From the NCBI RefSeq assembly GCF_024181725.1, contig NZ_CP028908.1, positions 3,895,501-3,959,500 on the forward strand: a DNA stretch of 64,000 nt, in the 5' to 3' direction. Below are positions 19,560-28,752 of this stretch, piece by piece; the stretch's first letter is position 1; every line of letters starts with the position of its first letter. Origin of the DNA: Bradyrhizobium sp. WD16 (GTDB lineage: Bacteria > Pseudomonadota > Alphaproteobacteria > Rhizobiales > Xanthobacteraceae). Below the pieces are notes generated by a model. It was not told where the DNA came from, did no database searches, and saw only the letters and a list, made by a program, of their open reading frames with translations. A program made the translations under genes and the position numbers.

Positions 19560-19570
19560 GGGGGGGGGGG
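19560..19570. repeat. G11 homopolymer upstream of the DUF429 gene
   Basis: Eleven consecutive G residues lie between the fumarase terminator and the GTG start of the next gene, ending 18 bases before that start. The position suits a slippage-prone promoter or leader element, but it may also be a sequencing or assembly length error. Confidence 0.8.
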
Positions 19571-19588
19571 CGTGATGCGGGGCATGGT

Positions 19589-20263
19589 GTGACGGTCCAT
19601 CTCGGTCTTGACGGCTATCGCCATGGCTGGGTGGTCGTGCGCCTTCTCGGCGGGCGCCGCGAGATCGATTTCATGCCCGGCGCCGCCGCGGCGCTGGCCG
19701 GGCCCTTCGACCGCGCGGCGATCGATATCCCGATCGGATTGCCGGACCATGGCGAGCGCGCCTGCGATGTCGCGGCGCGCGCATTGCTCAGGCCCCATTC
19801 CAGTCGGGTTTTCACCGGCGCGCGCCGTGGGCTGTGGGCGCATGGCACGCAAGCCGAGGCGAATAGCGCGCTCAAGGCGCGCGGCGAGGCCATGGTCTCG
19901 ATCCAGCTGTGGAATATCGGACCCAAGATCTGCGAGGTCGACGCCTTCATCACACCCGACCTGCAGGCCCGCATCATCGAAACCCATCCCGAACTGGTGT
20001 TTCGCCGGCTTCATGGCGGCGCGCCGCTGCCCAGCAAGAAGACGGCCGAGGGCATCGCGTTGCGGCGCGTGCTGCTGCGCGCTGCAGGCTTCGCCGAGCT
20101 CGATGACTGGCTCTCGACCGCGCGGCGCGGCAGCGGCGCGAAGATCGACGATGTGCTCGATGCCTGTGCCGCGGCTCTGGCGGCGCGGGATGCGTGCGAT
20201 GTGCTACCGCAGGGCGACGTGCCGCGCGATGCCCGCGGGCTGGCGATGCAGATCTGGTACTGA
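19589..20263 (+). CDS. DUF429 family protein (predicted RNase H-like nuclease)
   Basis: The 224-residue product begins VTVHLGLDGYRHGWVVVRLLG from a GTG codon and has AAIDIPIGLPDHGERACD, RPHSSRVFTGARRGLW and the C-terminal KIDDVLDACAAALAARD. The spaced acidic residues fit the predicted RNase H-like fold of DUF429; activity is untested in most members. The C-terminal end runs directly into the region of a damaged TetR-type gene. The start lies 18 bases after a G11 tract. Confidence 0.75.
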   Translation: MTVHLGLDGYRHGWVVVRLLGGRREIDFMPGAAAALAGPFDRAAIDIPIGLPDHGERACDVAARALLRPHSSRVFTGARRGLWAHGTQAEANSALKARGEAMVSIQLWNIGPKICEVDAFITPDLQARIIETHPELVFRRLHGGAPLPSKKTAEGIALRRVLLRAAGFAELDDWLSTARRGSGAKIDDVLDACAAALAARDACDVLPQGDVPRDARGLAMQIWY

Positions 20264-20300
20264 GCGCTCGGCGATCACGCCGCGACGATCGGGCCTATTC

Positions 20301-20915
20301 TTGGCGGCGCCGATCAAGAAACAGGCCCAGCCGCGCACCGCACCGTATCGGACGGGTGGCGTCGCAGACGCTCCACGTTGTCGATCGGCTCAAATCCGCG
20401 CCGCGGCGCGCGAGGCCGGAGTCTCTCACGCTGCGCCAACCCACCATTTCGGTGATCTCACCGGGTTGCTCAGCGAGCTCGCCGCGGTGGGCTTCCAGCG
20501 CTTCAGAGCGGCGCTCGCGGCCGAGGCGCCGCCGGAGGCCTCGGTCGTCGCGCGGCTCGATGCGATGGGCCGCGCCTATGTGACGTTCGCCCGCAGCCAT
20601 CCCGGACTGTTCACGTTGGTGTTCCGCAGCGAGCGCCTCGATCCCGCCCGGCCGGCCTTGCACGAGGCGATGGATGCCGCCGGCGCGGCGCTAGTCGCAG
20701 CGGTCAGTGCGCGACGCCAGGAGGTCATCACCCGTGAGGCCCCGACATTGGAGCAGGTCGCGGCGGTGGTCCGGACCTGGTCGAAGGTGCACGGCTTCGC
20801 GGTGCTGCTGCTCGACGGCCGGCTGCGCGAGTTCCTGTCGCGGTTGCCCCATGGCCCGGACGAAATGGCGCTGCTTTCGGCGGTGCTCAAGCCTGATTCC
20901 CCGGCATCGGGCTGA
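20301..20915 (+). pseudogene. TetR-family regulator with a damaged DNA-binding domain
   Basis: The product is related to TetR regulators: AAAREAGVSHAAPTHHFGD is the second half of the helix-turn-helix, followed by a WHG-type ligand domain with SHPGLFTLVFRSERLDP. The usual first helices between PYRTGGVADA and REAG (about 20 residues) are missing and replaced by an unrelated short stretch. No ATG or GTG is present at the expected place; only a TTG at 20301 is in frame. I read this as a deletion-bearing, probably non-functional gene, though use of the TTG start cannot be excluded. Confidence 0.55.
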
Positions 20916-21117
20916 GGCGAAGGAGAGGCGAAACGGCGGCCTGCGCAGGCAGCCTGTGGACGGCGGGGGGCAACGGCGGCGCCGATCGTTGCATTATGCG
21001 GAATCGGCATGGGAATCAGTGCCCGCGGTCGGTATAGAGGACGGACACAGCGCGCTCCGATCCGGAGCCCCGCGCGATCATGTCATTCCAAGCCGCCGGT
21101 TCAGTCAGCCCCGTCCC

Positions 21118-21717
21118 ATGCCTGCCATTTCCAGCCGCAAACCCTATCGCATTGGCCGTTCCCGCACCGGGCTCGGTCTGTTCGCCACAAAGCCGATCAA
21201 GAAGGGCGACACGATCATCGAATATTTCGGGCCGCTGCTCGATTCCCGCAACGAGAAGCACGACGCGATCGAGAACAAATATCTGTTCGCGCTCAACGGG
21301 CGCTGGACCATCGATGGCTCCACTCGGCGCAATGTCGCGCGCTACATCAACCATGCCTGCCGGCCAAACGCTGAATCCGATGTGCAGCCGCGCAATCGCA
21401 AGGTGTTCATCGTCGCCATCAAGAACATCCAGCCGGGCGAGGAGATCAAATACGATTACGGCAAAGAGTACTTCGACGAGTACTTAAAGCCGATCGGCTG
21501 CAAGTGCGACCACTGCGAGAAAAAGCGCAAGCTTGCCCGCGCCGAGGCGCGCGCGGCAAAGGCCGGCACCGGCAATCGGGCGGCAGGGCGCGCCACGACC
21601 AAGGCCACAACCAAGGCCAAGAGCAAAGCCAGGACGAAAGCCAAGTCCGGGACAAAGGCCAGTGCCGCAGCCAGGTCCCGTGGCACGGGCAAGCGCGGCA
21701 GCAAGGCGCCGCGCTGA
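21118..21717 (+). CDS. SET-domain protein-lysine methyltransferase with histone-H1-like tail
   Basis: The 199-residue protein has a complete small SET domain (about residues 8-125). It contains TGLGLFATKPIKKGDTIIEY, NVARYINHACRPNAESD (cofactor-binding NH motif) and GEEIKYDYGKEYFDEYL. A post-SET-like cysteine cluster, IGCKCDHC, follows. The last 70 residues are a low-complexity tail of Lys, Ala, Arg, Thr and Gly, resembling histone H1 or bacterial H1-like proteins. Function is unknown; it could modify its own tail or a nucleoid protein. The start at 21118 immediately precedes the SET domain; longer open frames upstream are not supported. Confidence 0.75.
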   Translation: MPAISSRKPYRIGRSRTGLGLFATKPIKKGDTIIEYFGPLLDSRNEKHDAIENKYLFALNGRWTIDGSTRRNVARYINHACRPNAESDVQPRNRKVFIVAIKNIQPGEEIKYDYGKEYFDEYLKPIGCKCDHCEKKRKLARAEARAAKAGTGNRAAGRATTKATTKAKSKARTKAKSGTKASAAARSRGTGKRGSKAPR

Positions 21718-21819
21718 GGTCCGGCCAGCGGCCCCTGACCGGACCATAGCAGCAGGTTGGTCAACGCCCTACCTCCGAGGTAATGGATGGGCTTCGGGGG
21801 CCGTGGTAGCCATCAGGGC

Positions 21820-22629
21820 ATGTCGATGACCTCGCTCGCCCGCTCATCCGCCGCCTCGCAGTCGATCGGGGCTTACCTGCGCTCCTGGCGTCAGCGCCGG
21901 CGCATGAGCCAGCTCGATCTCGCCCTCGAGGCGGAGATCTCGGCCCGTCACCTCAGCTTCATGGAAACCGGTCGCTCGTCGCCGTCCCGTGACATGGTGC
22001 TGCGCCTTGCCGAGCGGCTCGACGTGCCGCTGCGCGAGCGCAACGTCATGCTGGTCGCGGCGGGCTACGCGCCGGCCTTTCCGCAACGCCCGCTGGACGA
22101 TCCGGCGATGACCGCCGCGCGCCGTGCGGTGGACCGGGTGCTCGCCGCCCACGAACCCAGTCCGGCGCTCGCGATCGACCGGCACTGGAATCTCGTTGCC
22201 GCCAATCGCATGGTGGCGCCGCTGCTCGACGGTGTGCCGCAACGCCTGCTCGGCCAGCCATTCAACGTGCTGCGCCTGAGTTTCCATCCCGAGGGGCTGG
22301 CGCCGCGCACGGTCAATCTTGGCGAATGGTGCGCCCACCTGCTGGAGCGGCTGGCGCGGCAATGCGAAGCTACCGCCGATCCCGATTTGGTCGCACTCTA
22401 CGACGAACTCAAGGCGATGCCGGTCCCGGCGGCGCCGCGCCGGCCCGATGCCGATTTCGTCGCCGTTCCGTTTCAGTTGCGCTACGGCGACGGCATCCTG
22501 AGCTTCCTGTCCACCACCATGGTGTTCGGCACCCCGGTGGACATCACGTTATCGGAGCTCGCGATCGAAACCTTCTTCCCCGCGGATGAAACCACCGCGG
22601 CCCGGCTGCGCGCGCTCGCGGTTTCGTGA
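21820..22629 (+). CDS. XRE-family transcriptional regulator with MmyB-like ligand domain
   Basis: The 269-residue product has an N-terminal helix-turn-helix, LRSWRQRRRMSQLDLALEAE followed by ISARHLSFMETGRSSPS. The C-terminal MmyB-like domain includes ALAIDRHWNLVAANRMVAPLL and LTLSELAIETFFP-like sequence. MmyB-type regulators bind small fatty-acid-like ligands and often control neighbouring oxidoreductases. The DsbA-like gene starts 80 bases downstream on the same strand and may be a target. The ATG at 21820 is preferred; 21787 and 21826 are alternatives. Confidence 0.82.
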   Translation: MSMTSLARSSAASQSIGAYLRSWRQRRRMSQLDLALEAEISARHLSFMETGRSSPSRDMVLRLAERLDVPLRERNVMLVAAGYAPAFPQRPLDDPAMTAARRAVDRVLAAHEPSPALAIDRHWNLVAANRMVAPLLDGVPQRLLGQPFNVLRLSFHPEGLAPRTVNLGEWCAHLLERLARQCEATADPDLVALYDELKAMPVPAAPRRPDADFVAVPFQLRYGDGILSFLSTTMVFGTPVDITLSELAIETFFPADETTAARLRALAVS

Positions 22630-22709
22630 GGCGGTTACTTCCTCGTGCCTTGCGCCGGCCATTGCGCCGTGCCTCACTTGCGGGGGATACGAGCCGCCGA
22701 AGGAGCTGC

Positions 22710-23372
22710 ATGATGACCAAGCCGGTGCCGATCAAGGTTGATGTCGTTTCCGACGTGGTCTGCCCCTGGTGCTATATCGGCAAGCGCCGGCTGGAGCGCG
22801 CGATCGCGCTGGTACCCGAACTCGACGTCTCGGTGCGTTGGCATCCGTTCTTCCTCAATCCCTGGGTGCCGCGCGAGGGCATCAGCCGCGACGACTATCT
22901 CACCTCCAAGTTCGGCTCGGTCGACGCCTATCAGCGGATCGCCCAGCGGGTGGTCGACGAAGCGGCCGGTGAGGGGCTGGTCTACCGGCCCGAAAGCGTG
23001 CGGCGCCAGCCCAACACCATCGACTGCCATCGCCTGATCCTGTGGGCCGACGCCATCGGCCGCGCCGCGGCGTTGAAGCAGCGCCTGATGGATCTCTATT
23101 TCCGCGACGGCGGCGACCTCACCGACCGCGACGTGCTGGTGCGGGCGGCAGCGGAATGCGGTCTCGACGCCGAGGAGACCCGGCGGCGGCTCGGCAGCGA
23201 TGAGGATGTCGCGCTGGTGTCGCAGGCGGCGCAGCAAGCCGCGGACGCCGGCGTCTCCGGGGTGCCGACCTTCGTGCTGGCCGATCGCTATGCCCTGTCC
23301 GGCGCCCAGCCGGCCGAGCAGCTTGCGCGTGCCCTGCGCCAGGTTGCGGCGGAAGCCGCCCAGGCGGGGTGA
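22710..23372 (+). CDS. DsbA-family (FrnE-like) oxidoreductase
   Basis: Thioredoxin-fold dithiol oxidoreductase of the FrnE type, predicted cytoplasmic because there is no signal peptide. The 220-residue protein shows the active site DVVCPWCYIGKRRLERA near residue 14. A helical insertion follows, then the cis-proline region ADAGVSGVPTFVLADRYALSG. AAGGAGCTGC precedes the ATG at 22710. It lies 80 bases after the XRE regulator and could be cotranscribed with it. The natural substrate is not known. Confidence 0.87.
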   Translation: MMTKPVPIKVDVVSDVVCPWCYIGKRRLERAIALVPELDVSVRWHPFFLNPWVPREGISRDDYLTSKFGSVDAYQRIAQRVVDEAAGEGLVYRPESVRRQPNTIDCHRLILWADAIGRAAALKQRLMDLYFRDGGDLTDRDVLVRAAAECGLDAEETRRRLGSDEDVALVSQAAQQAADAGVSGVPTFVLADRYALSGAQPAEQLARALRQVAAEAAQAG

Positions 23373-23490
23373 ATCGTCGAAAGCCCGACAGCTCCACCGT
23401 TGTACGGCGTGAGCCCTGAGTCACGGTGAGCATCGAGGGAAGGGCGGCCGATGCGCCGTCCGTCCGCTCGTCCCTGGATGAGGCTCAGGA

Positions 23491-24672
23491 TCAAGGGCGC
23501 CGCAGCCGCGTCAGCGTGGCGCGCGCCGCCTGGCGGGCGCGATGCCGCAACCGCAGCGCCGCCGAGGTGAACGGCACGGCGAAGCCGCGGCGTTCGAGCG
23601 GCAGCAGCACATCGCCGAGCATGAGCCGGGCCCGCCAGATCGGCTCGATCATGGTATGGCCCGGGGCGGCGGTGGAATCCGCCAGTGCGATCTGCCGATC
23701 GGCGCAGAAGTGGCGGGTGAGATGAAGCGCGAGCTGCACGCCCGGCGATTGCTGGGCGAAGCGCTCATCGATGCCGAGCTTGAACCAGAAGGCGCGATCG
23801 CGGTGCCGCAGGACGATGCCGGCGGCGACCGGGGCTCCACCAGCCGACAGCGTCGCGATCTCGCAACCACGCTGGCTGGCAAGCGCGACAGCGGCCGTCC
23901 GCAGGAAGGCGGCGTCGCCGGCGCGCATGGCGATCGCGGTGCCGCGCCGGCCTTTCCAGCCGCTGGCTTCCAGTTGCAGGAAAGTTTCGAGCGCCACGGC
24001 GACCTCTCGCGGCGTCTGGGCGACGGCGAAGGCGACTTCGCCGTGATCGGCGAGCCTGTTCGCCTGACGGCGGAGCTCCTTGAGCTTGCGCGCTCCGAGC
24101 GCCGCGCGCAGCGCCGCGTCGGCGTCCTGCGTGGCGTCGAGCGCGGCGCGGGCATAGCTTCGCAGGATCGATGGCGCGAGGTGGTCTTCGGCGAGCGCCG
24201 CACGCAGGGCGGCGAGGGCCTTGCCCTCGAGCGGTACGTCGCGCAGCACGAGGCAGCCTGCACGTGCTGCGCGGCCCGCAGCGATCAGCGCTCTGGCTGC
24301 GGCGACCGGGTCCTGAGCGTCGAGCAAAGGCGTGCCGAGCACGCCGTACGGATCGGCACTGACCAGCGCCGGCAGGGGCAGGCCGAAGGCCCGCCGGGCT
24401 GGCACCGCCGGCAGCAGCGCGATCAGGTTCTCTTGAGGGGACCTGCCGGCGAGGGCGAGCGCTTCGCCGCGCCCCTCGGCCTGCGCATTCACCGCGCGCT
24501 CCCAGTCCGGCAGATAGTAGCCGTTGGGCTCGGCCGCAGCTGCGGCGAGCGCGGTCCATTCGCCGAGATCGACGGTTGCGAGCGGCGCGGGCTCCATCGA
24601 TGCCGCCGCGCCGCCTCGATCGGCGCGCCGGGCCGGCGGTTCGGCATATAGATTTGTGGCGGCGTCGGTCAC
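23491..24672 (-). CDS. GNAT/FemAB-like acetyltransferase (CelD/BioF2-like)
   Basis: The 393-residue product resembles large GNAT proteins related to CelD of cellulose and polysaccharide loci. The acyltransferase core contains QLEASGWKGRRGTAIAM, followed by FLRTAAVALASQRGCEIATL and the acceptor-site segment AFWFKLGIDERFAQQSPG. The first 50 residues are Ala-rich and weakly conserved. The GTG at 24672 is preceded by GAGGGATCAGC; TTG at 24765 or ATG at 24597 are alternatives. No polysaccharide genes surround it, so the substrate is unknown. Confidence 0.7.
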   Translation of the reverse strand: MTDAATNLYAEPPARRADRGGAAASMEPAPLATVDLGEWTALAAAAAEPNGYYLPDWERAVNAQAEGRGEALALAGRSPQENLIALLPAVPARRAFGLPLPALVSADPYGVLGTPLLDAQDPVAAARALIAAGRAARAGCLVLRDVPLEGKALAALRAALAEDHLAPSILRSYARAALDATQDADAALRAALGARKLKELRRQANRLADHGEVAFAVAQTPREVAVALETFLQLEASGWKGRRGTAIAMRAGDAAFLRTAAVALASQRGCEIATLSAGGAPVAAGIVLRHRDRAFWFKLGIDERFAQQSPGVQLALHLTRHFCADRQIALADSTAAPGHTMIEPIWRARLMLGDVLLPLERRGFAVPFTSAALRLRHRARQAARATLTRLRRP

Positions 24673-24878
24673 GTCGCTGATCCCTCGCGCGCAGAGCCGG
24701 CCGGGCTCTTTGCTCGGAGGTCGGTCTGCGCTGTCCGGGGGAGAAGCTAGCGCGCCAGCTGCCAATATCGCGTTGGCGCATTGATTTAAATCGCCGGCGT
24801 AACGTTCAGGATCTCTTCACCATAATGGCGACGAGGAACCCGGCGTCCAGCGGCCGCGAGCGGGGACGGCCCGGCGCC

Positions 24879-25112
24879 TCAGCGCATCTTGCCCCAGGGA
24901 TCGTTGTTCTTCTTGGCCGGATCCGGAATGCGCTCGAGCGCGTCGCGATAGGCCTTCTCGTCCTGCTTCGCCTTGCGGGCGGCGGCACGCTCCTCGGCCT
25001 CTGTGGGCGGCTTCGGCCCATCGCCACCTTTGACCATGGCTGCCTGGGCGGTCGCGACCAGTCCCGGCAGCAGCAAGGCGAGGGTCGCGGTCACGGACAG
25101 GAATTTCTTCAT
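24879..25112 (-). CDS. Small exported protein with NDPWG motif
   Basis: A 77-residue product with a signal peptide (residues 1-24, MKKFLSVTATLALLLPGL) and a short charged mature part. The C-terminal motif is ALERIPDPAKKNNDPWGKMR. The same motif, RSIPDKKGSNDPWGSVR, occurs in the divergent neighbour at 25307-25636, so the two are paralogues placed head to head about 195 bases apart. No function can be assigned. Confidence 0.6.
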   Translation of the reverse strand: MKKFLSVTATLALLLPGLVATAQAAMVKGGDGPKPPTEAEERAAARKAKQDEKAYRDALERIPDPAKKNNDPWGKMR

Positions 25113-25306
25113 CGCGAATGTCTCCGGCGGGACGAGGTGGGCTTGGCGCGGACGCTTGCTCCAGCGGCCATTTTAGCCCCCGAGGGCGGCGTCGGCAAAG
25201 CGGCTCGGAGACCGCCGCGACAATTTTGCCGTCCCGGTTTTCACAGCCCCGGGGGATGGGCTAATTTGCCGGCTATTAGGGCGGCGTTAGGATGGGAGAT
25301 CTTGCC

Positions 25307-25636
25307 GTGAAGACAATCAGGATGGCCGCCACAATGGCTGCCTTCGTACTGGCGCTGGCCGTCGGGCGAGTGTCGCCCGCGCTGGCCCAGAGCCTCGGGA
25401 CCAACATCATTCCCGACAAGCCGGCCAAGACGCCCGAGGAAATCGAGCGCGAGCAGACGATCGAGCGGCAATACAAGGAGGGACTGAGGTCGATTCCCGA
25501 CAAGAAGGGCAGCAACGATCCATGGGGCTCGGTGCGCAGCGCGGATCCCGGCCCGGCTACGAAAACGGCCAGACCGGCGAAGCCGGCCAAATCCGCGGCG
25601 GCCAGGACGCCGCCCGGCGCCAAGGCTCAGCAATAG
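25307..25636 (+). CDS. Small exported protein with NDPWG motif, paralogue of the divergent neighbour
   Basis: The 109-residue product starts at GTG 25307, which is preceded by GGGAG and gives a good signal peptide (VKTIRMAATMAAFVLALAVG). An in-frame ATG at 25292 is a weaker alternative. The mature part has TPEEIEREQTIERQYKEGL and then IPDKKGSNDPWGSVR, the motif shared with the gene at 24879-25112. It ends in a Lys/Ala/Pro-rich tail. Function is unknown; the tail and charge suggest a periplasmic protein contacting an acidic partner or surface. Confidence 0.6.
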   Translation: MKTIRMAATMAAFVLALAVGRVSPALAQSLGTNIIPDKPAKTPEEIEREQTIERQYKEGLRSIPDKKGSNDPWGSVRSADPGPATKTARPAKPAKSAAARTPPGAKAQQ

Positions 25637-25708
25637 GCGGCTCAGCAATAGGCGGCGCGCCATCATCGGCGGCTCGGCTCGGCCGATCCGCATGGTGAAG
25701 GATCGCGA

Positions 25709-25875
25709 CTAGTGTCCTGTCTCCGAATTACCGCTACGTTTGCCTCGCACTCGCACGGTTATTCGGAGACATAGGGACACTAGCAAAATCAAAGTGCTAG
25801 TATGGCTTATGTCTCGCAATTGCCTACGAGAGGGTTGCCGCGAAGGCGGTAGGCAATTGCGAGACGCCACACTAG
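25709..25875. repeat. Palindromic repeat module A-13-B, inverted orientation
   Basis: Hairpin A (25709-25783), 13-bp linker CAAAATCAAAGTG (25784-25796) and hairpin B (25797-25875), in the same arrangement and orientation as 9092-9258. All CTAG feet are intact. The last CTAG (25872-25875) provides the TAG stop codon of a 47-residue membrane-protein frame on the minus strand. Confidence 0.92.
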
Positions 25876-26015
25876 TCGCGCCGGCGCGAGGGCACCCGCT
25901 TGCGCTGGAGCTGCGGCGTCATTTGCGCCAGCAGTCCGATCAGCGCCGAGCCGAGGCCGAGCACCAGGGCGATCAGGACGAAGGTCAGGTCGGGGGCGGT
26001 GAGGTTCGTCAGCAT
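25872..26015 (-). CDS. Small single-pass membrane protein, 47 residues
   Basis: The frame reads MLTNLTAPDLTFVLIALVLG, continues hydrophobic to about residue 30, and finishes with a strongly basic tail (KRVPSRRRD). This is the pattern of a small inner-membrane protein with a positive cytoplasmic end. The stop TAG is the foot of a B repeat, exactly as in four other genes here, which supports the frame being real. A ribosome-binding site is not evident, so expression is uncertain. No family is recognised. Confidence 0.45.
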   Translation of the reverse strand: MLTNLTAPDLTFVLIALVLGLGSALIGLLAQMTPQLQRKRVPSRRRD

Positions 26016-26195
26016 GTGGGTAAACTAGGCAAGCAATGTGCCAATAATGGGTCTCGGCGCTGCGCCCGTCGCGTTGCCCCGACGGATTCGCGAAACAACC
26101 GCGCGATGCTGCCGCCGTTCCGCCTTCAGACCCGATTTCGCGACGTTTGAGCGGTTTCGAGCGAAGTCCTCTCTCCTCATCGGAGCGGAAAAAAC

Positions 26196-26372
26196 CTAGT
26201 CCGCGAGCAGATCGGCGTGCTCGCCGGACACGCGGGCGGCCACATTGGCCATGAGGTGCCATTGAATGGCGAGCTCCTCCCATTCCTTGCGCAAGGCAGG
26301 GTCCATGGCCGAGCGGGCATTCTGCTCGCAGGCCAGGGCACGGGCGCGGCACATGCGGACGACATCAAACAT
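26196..26372 (-). CDS. Small conserved hypothetical protein
   Basis: The 58-residue product is helical and charged, with RARALACEQNARSAMDPALR followed by EWEELAIQWHLMAN. This resembles short proteins common in Bradyrhizobium relatives in which ARA-C-A-DP-R-EW-LA-W spacing recurs. The open frame continues upstream to 26690 but that part looks like non-coding sequence, so the ATG at 26372 is the tentative start. No function can be given. Confidence 0.45.
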   Translation of the reverse strand: MFDVVRMCRARALACEQNARSAMDPALRKEWEELAIQWHLMANVAARVSGEHADLLAD

Positions 26373-26661
26373 CGTATCAGTTTGTACCCGCTGGATCGGG
26401 AAGAGTTGATCGGCGTCAAAGTCGCCGCGGCGCGCCACGGGGGAGCCCATGCCGATGTCCGGTTGCTGGCGGGCATATGAAGCGAGGACCATACGGCGCC
26501 TCAGGGCGGAATATTTTCGCCCGTCGGCGCCGCGGTCGTCGCTGAGAATTGCAATGCCCCAGCAACAGGTTCCGTCCGGCAAAGGGCGGTGAAGGTTCAG
26601 GCCGGGTTCTGCCGTCGCCATCACGAAGTCGTGAGTTCTGCCATTCGGATGGACCGGATGT

Positions 26662-26688
26662 GAAAGGCCGCCTCGAAGGCGGCCTTTC
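26662..26688 (-). terminator. Hairpin after the GASGYAPG repeat protein
   Basis: GAAAGGCCGCCT and AGGCGGCCTTTC form a perfect 12-bp stem around CGA, about 17 bases beyond the stop codon of the minus-strand gene at 26705-26962. There is no downstream T-run on that strand, so termination strength is uncertain. Confidence 0.55.
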
Positions 26689-26704
26689 ATTCAAACTGCA
26701 GGAC

Positions 26705-26962
26705 TTACCTGAATTTGCGCCCGGGGGCGTAACCCGAGGCGCCGGGGTGGCCGTAGACGGGGCCATAAAGCTTCTTCATCCGGCCCGGCGCATAGCCGGA
26801 GGCGCCGCGATATCCCGCGACCGGACCGTTGGCGCGGAAAGACTGTCCCGGCGCGAATCCCGACGCGCCAAATCCGCCGCCGACACCGCCACGTGCATAA
26901 ACTGGCGAAGAAGCTGCGACCAGGAGGGCCGCCGCCATGGCAACCGACAAAAGCTTCGTCAT
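26705..26962 (-). CDS. Small exported protein with three GASGYAPG repeats
   Basis: The 85-residue product has a signal peptide (about residues 1-23, MTKLLSVAMAAALLVAASSP) and a Gly-rich mature region. That region is built of about 2.5 units of roughly 21 residues: GASGFAPGQSFRANGPVAGYR, GASGYAPGRMKKLYGPVYGHP (last residue shared) and GASGYAPGRKFR. GGAAGGTTACAGAG precedes the ATG. Such Gly/Tyr repeats suggest a surface or periplasmic structural role, but no family is recognised. It is divergent from recA; the LexA site lies between them but much closer to recA. Confidence 0.6.
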   Translation of the reverse strand: MTKLLSVAMAAALLVAASSPVYARGGVGGGFGASGFAPGQSFRANGPVAGYRGASGYAPGRMKKLYGPVYGHPGASGYAPGRKFR

Positions 26963-27149
26963 CTCTGTAACCTTCCAGGTTTTCCCGATTGGTCTGGCCG
27001 AGACTAACAAAAGGCCGGCCGATTTGTTCGGATTGGGACGGCGGGAAGGCGCGATTGAGGAGGCCGGGGGAGGCGGATTGGTAGTCGCCAATGCGCCGGC
27101 CAGCAACACTCGCCGGGTACAGGACGAGGCCAGTATTGGCGAGTGAAAG

Positions 27150-27164
27150 GAACATATTGCGAAC
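27150..27164 (+). promoter_or_regulatory. LexA-binding SOS box upstream of recA
   Basis: GAAC at 27150-27153 and GAAC at 27161-27164 are separated by exactly seven bases. On the other strand this is GTTC-N7-GTTC, the direct-repeat LexA site of alphaproteobacteria. A third GAAC follows three bases later (27168-27171). The site is about 147 bases before the recA start, leaving room for a leader. Repression by LexA and induction after DNA damage are inferred from the family. Confidence 0.8.
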
Positions 27165-27310
27165 AGAGAACAAAGCTGGTACAAAGGTCTTCGTCAGCAG
27201 CCGAACGCGATTCGGGCCCAGGAAGCAGGGGCACCGGAAAGGGGCGTCCAAGGACGTCATTTTCCCCTCGCCGAATCCCGGTCATCCCGGTCATAAGGAG
27301 CACCTAGCCG

Positions 27311-28399
<1,089 letters not shown>

Positions 28400-28752
28400 T
28401 CAGAGGAAGACTGATCAGCGGCATGCTGAACATCGGCATGTGACGGCGCCATCGTGTGTGTGTTGGGACGCCGTCACGCCCCATCGTTGATCAATCAGAC
28501 CGAGAATACGAAATCGGGAATACGGAGCTCGCGTTGCTGACGACGCGGGCTTCATGAGAGCGGGTGCCGACGGCATTGAGTTGCCGATGTCGTCGGCGCC
28601 CGTCATCGCGTGGATGCATCGCAGCATGGATGCATCGATCTGCGGCCTCGCCGAAAATATCCGCAGGCACGCGGCTCGGAAAATCGGTGTCCACTTTTCC
28701 GGATCATGCGCCGGCGGCGCCGACATGCGCCGCCAGGGGGCACCGAGCCCTC
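28400..28752. other. recA-gcvP intergenic region
   Basis: This 353-base gap between convergent recA and gcvP contains short near-repeats around recA's end (GGAAGACTGATCAGC) and a remnant of a widespread extragenic palindrome at 28678-28711. I see no convincing gene or RNA in the rest. Confidence 0.5.
28678..28711. repeat. Remnant of a GGAAAA...TTTTCCGGATCATGC extragenic palindrome
   Basis: GGAAAATCGGTGTCCACTTT followed by TCCGGATCATGCGCC forms an imperfect hairpin around TGT. It resembles the ATGATCCGGAAAAGTGG palindromes that are abundant between genes in many Hyphomicrobiales. Only part of the usual element is present. It is unrelated to the CTAG-bounded repeats. Confidence 0.45.
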
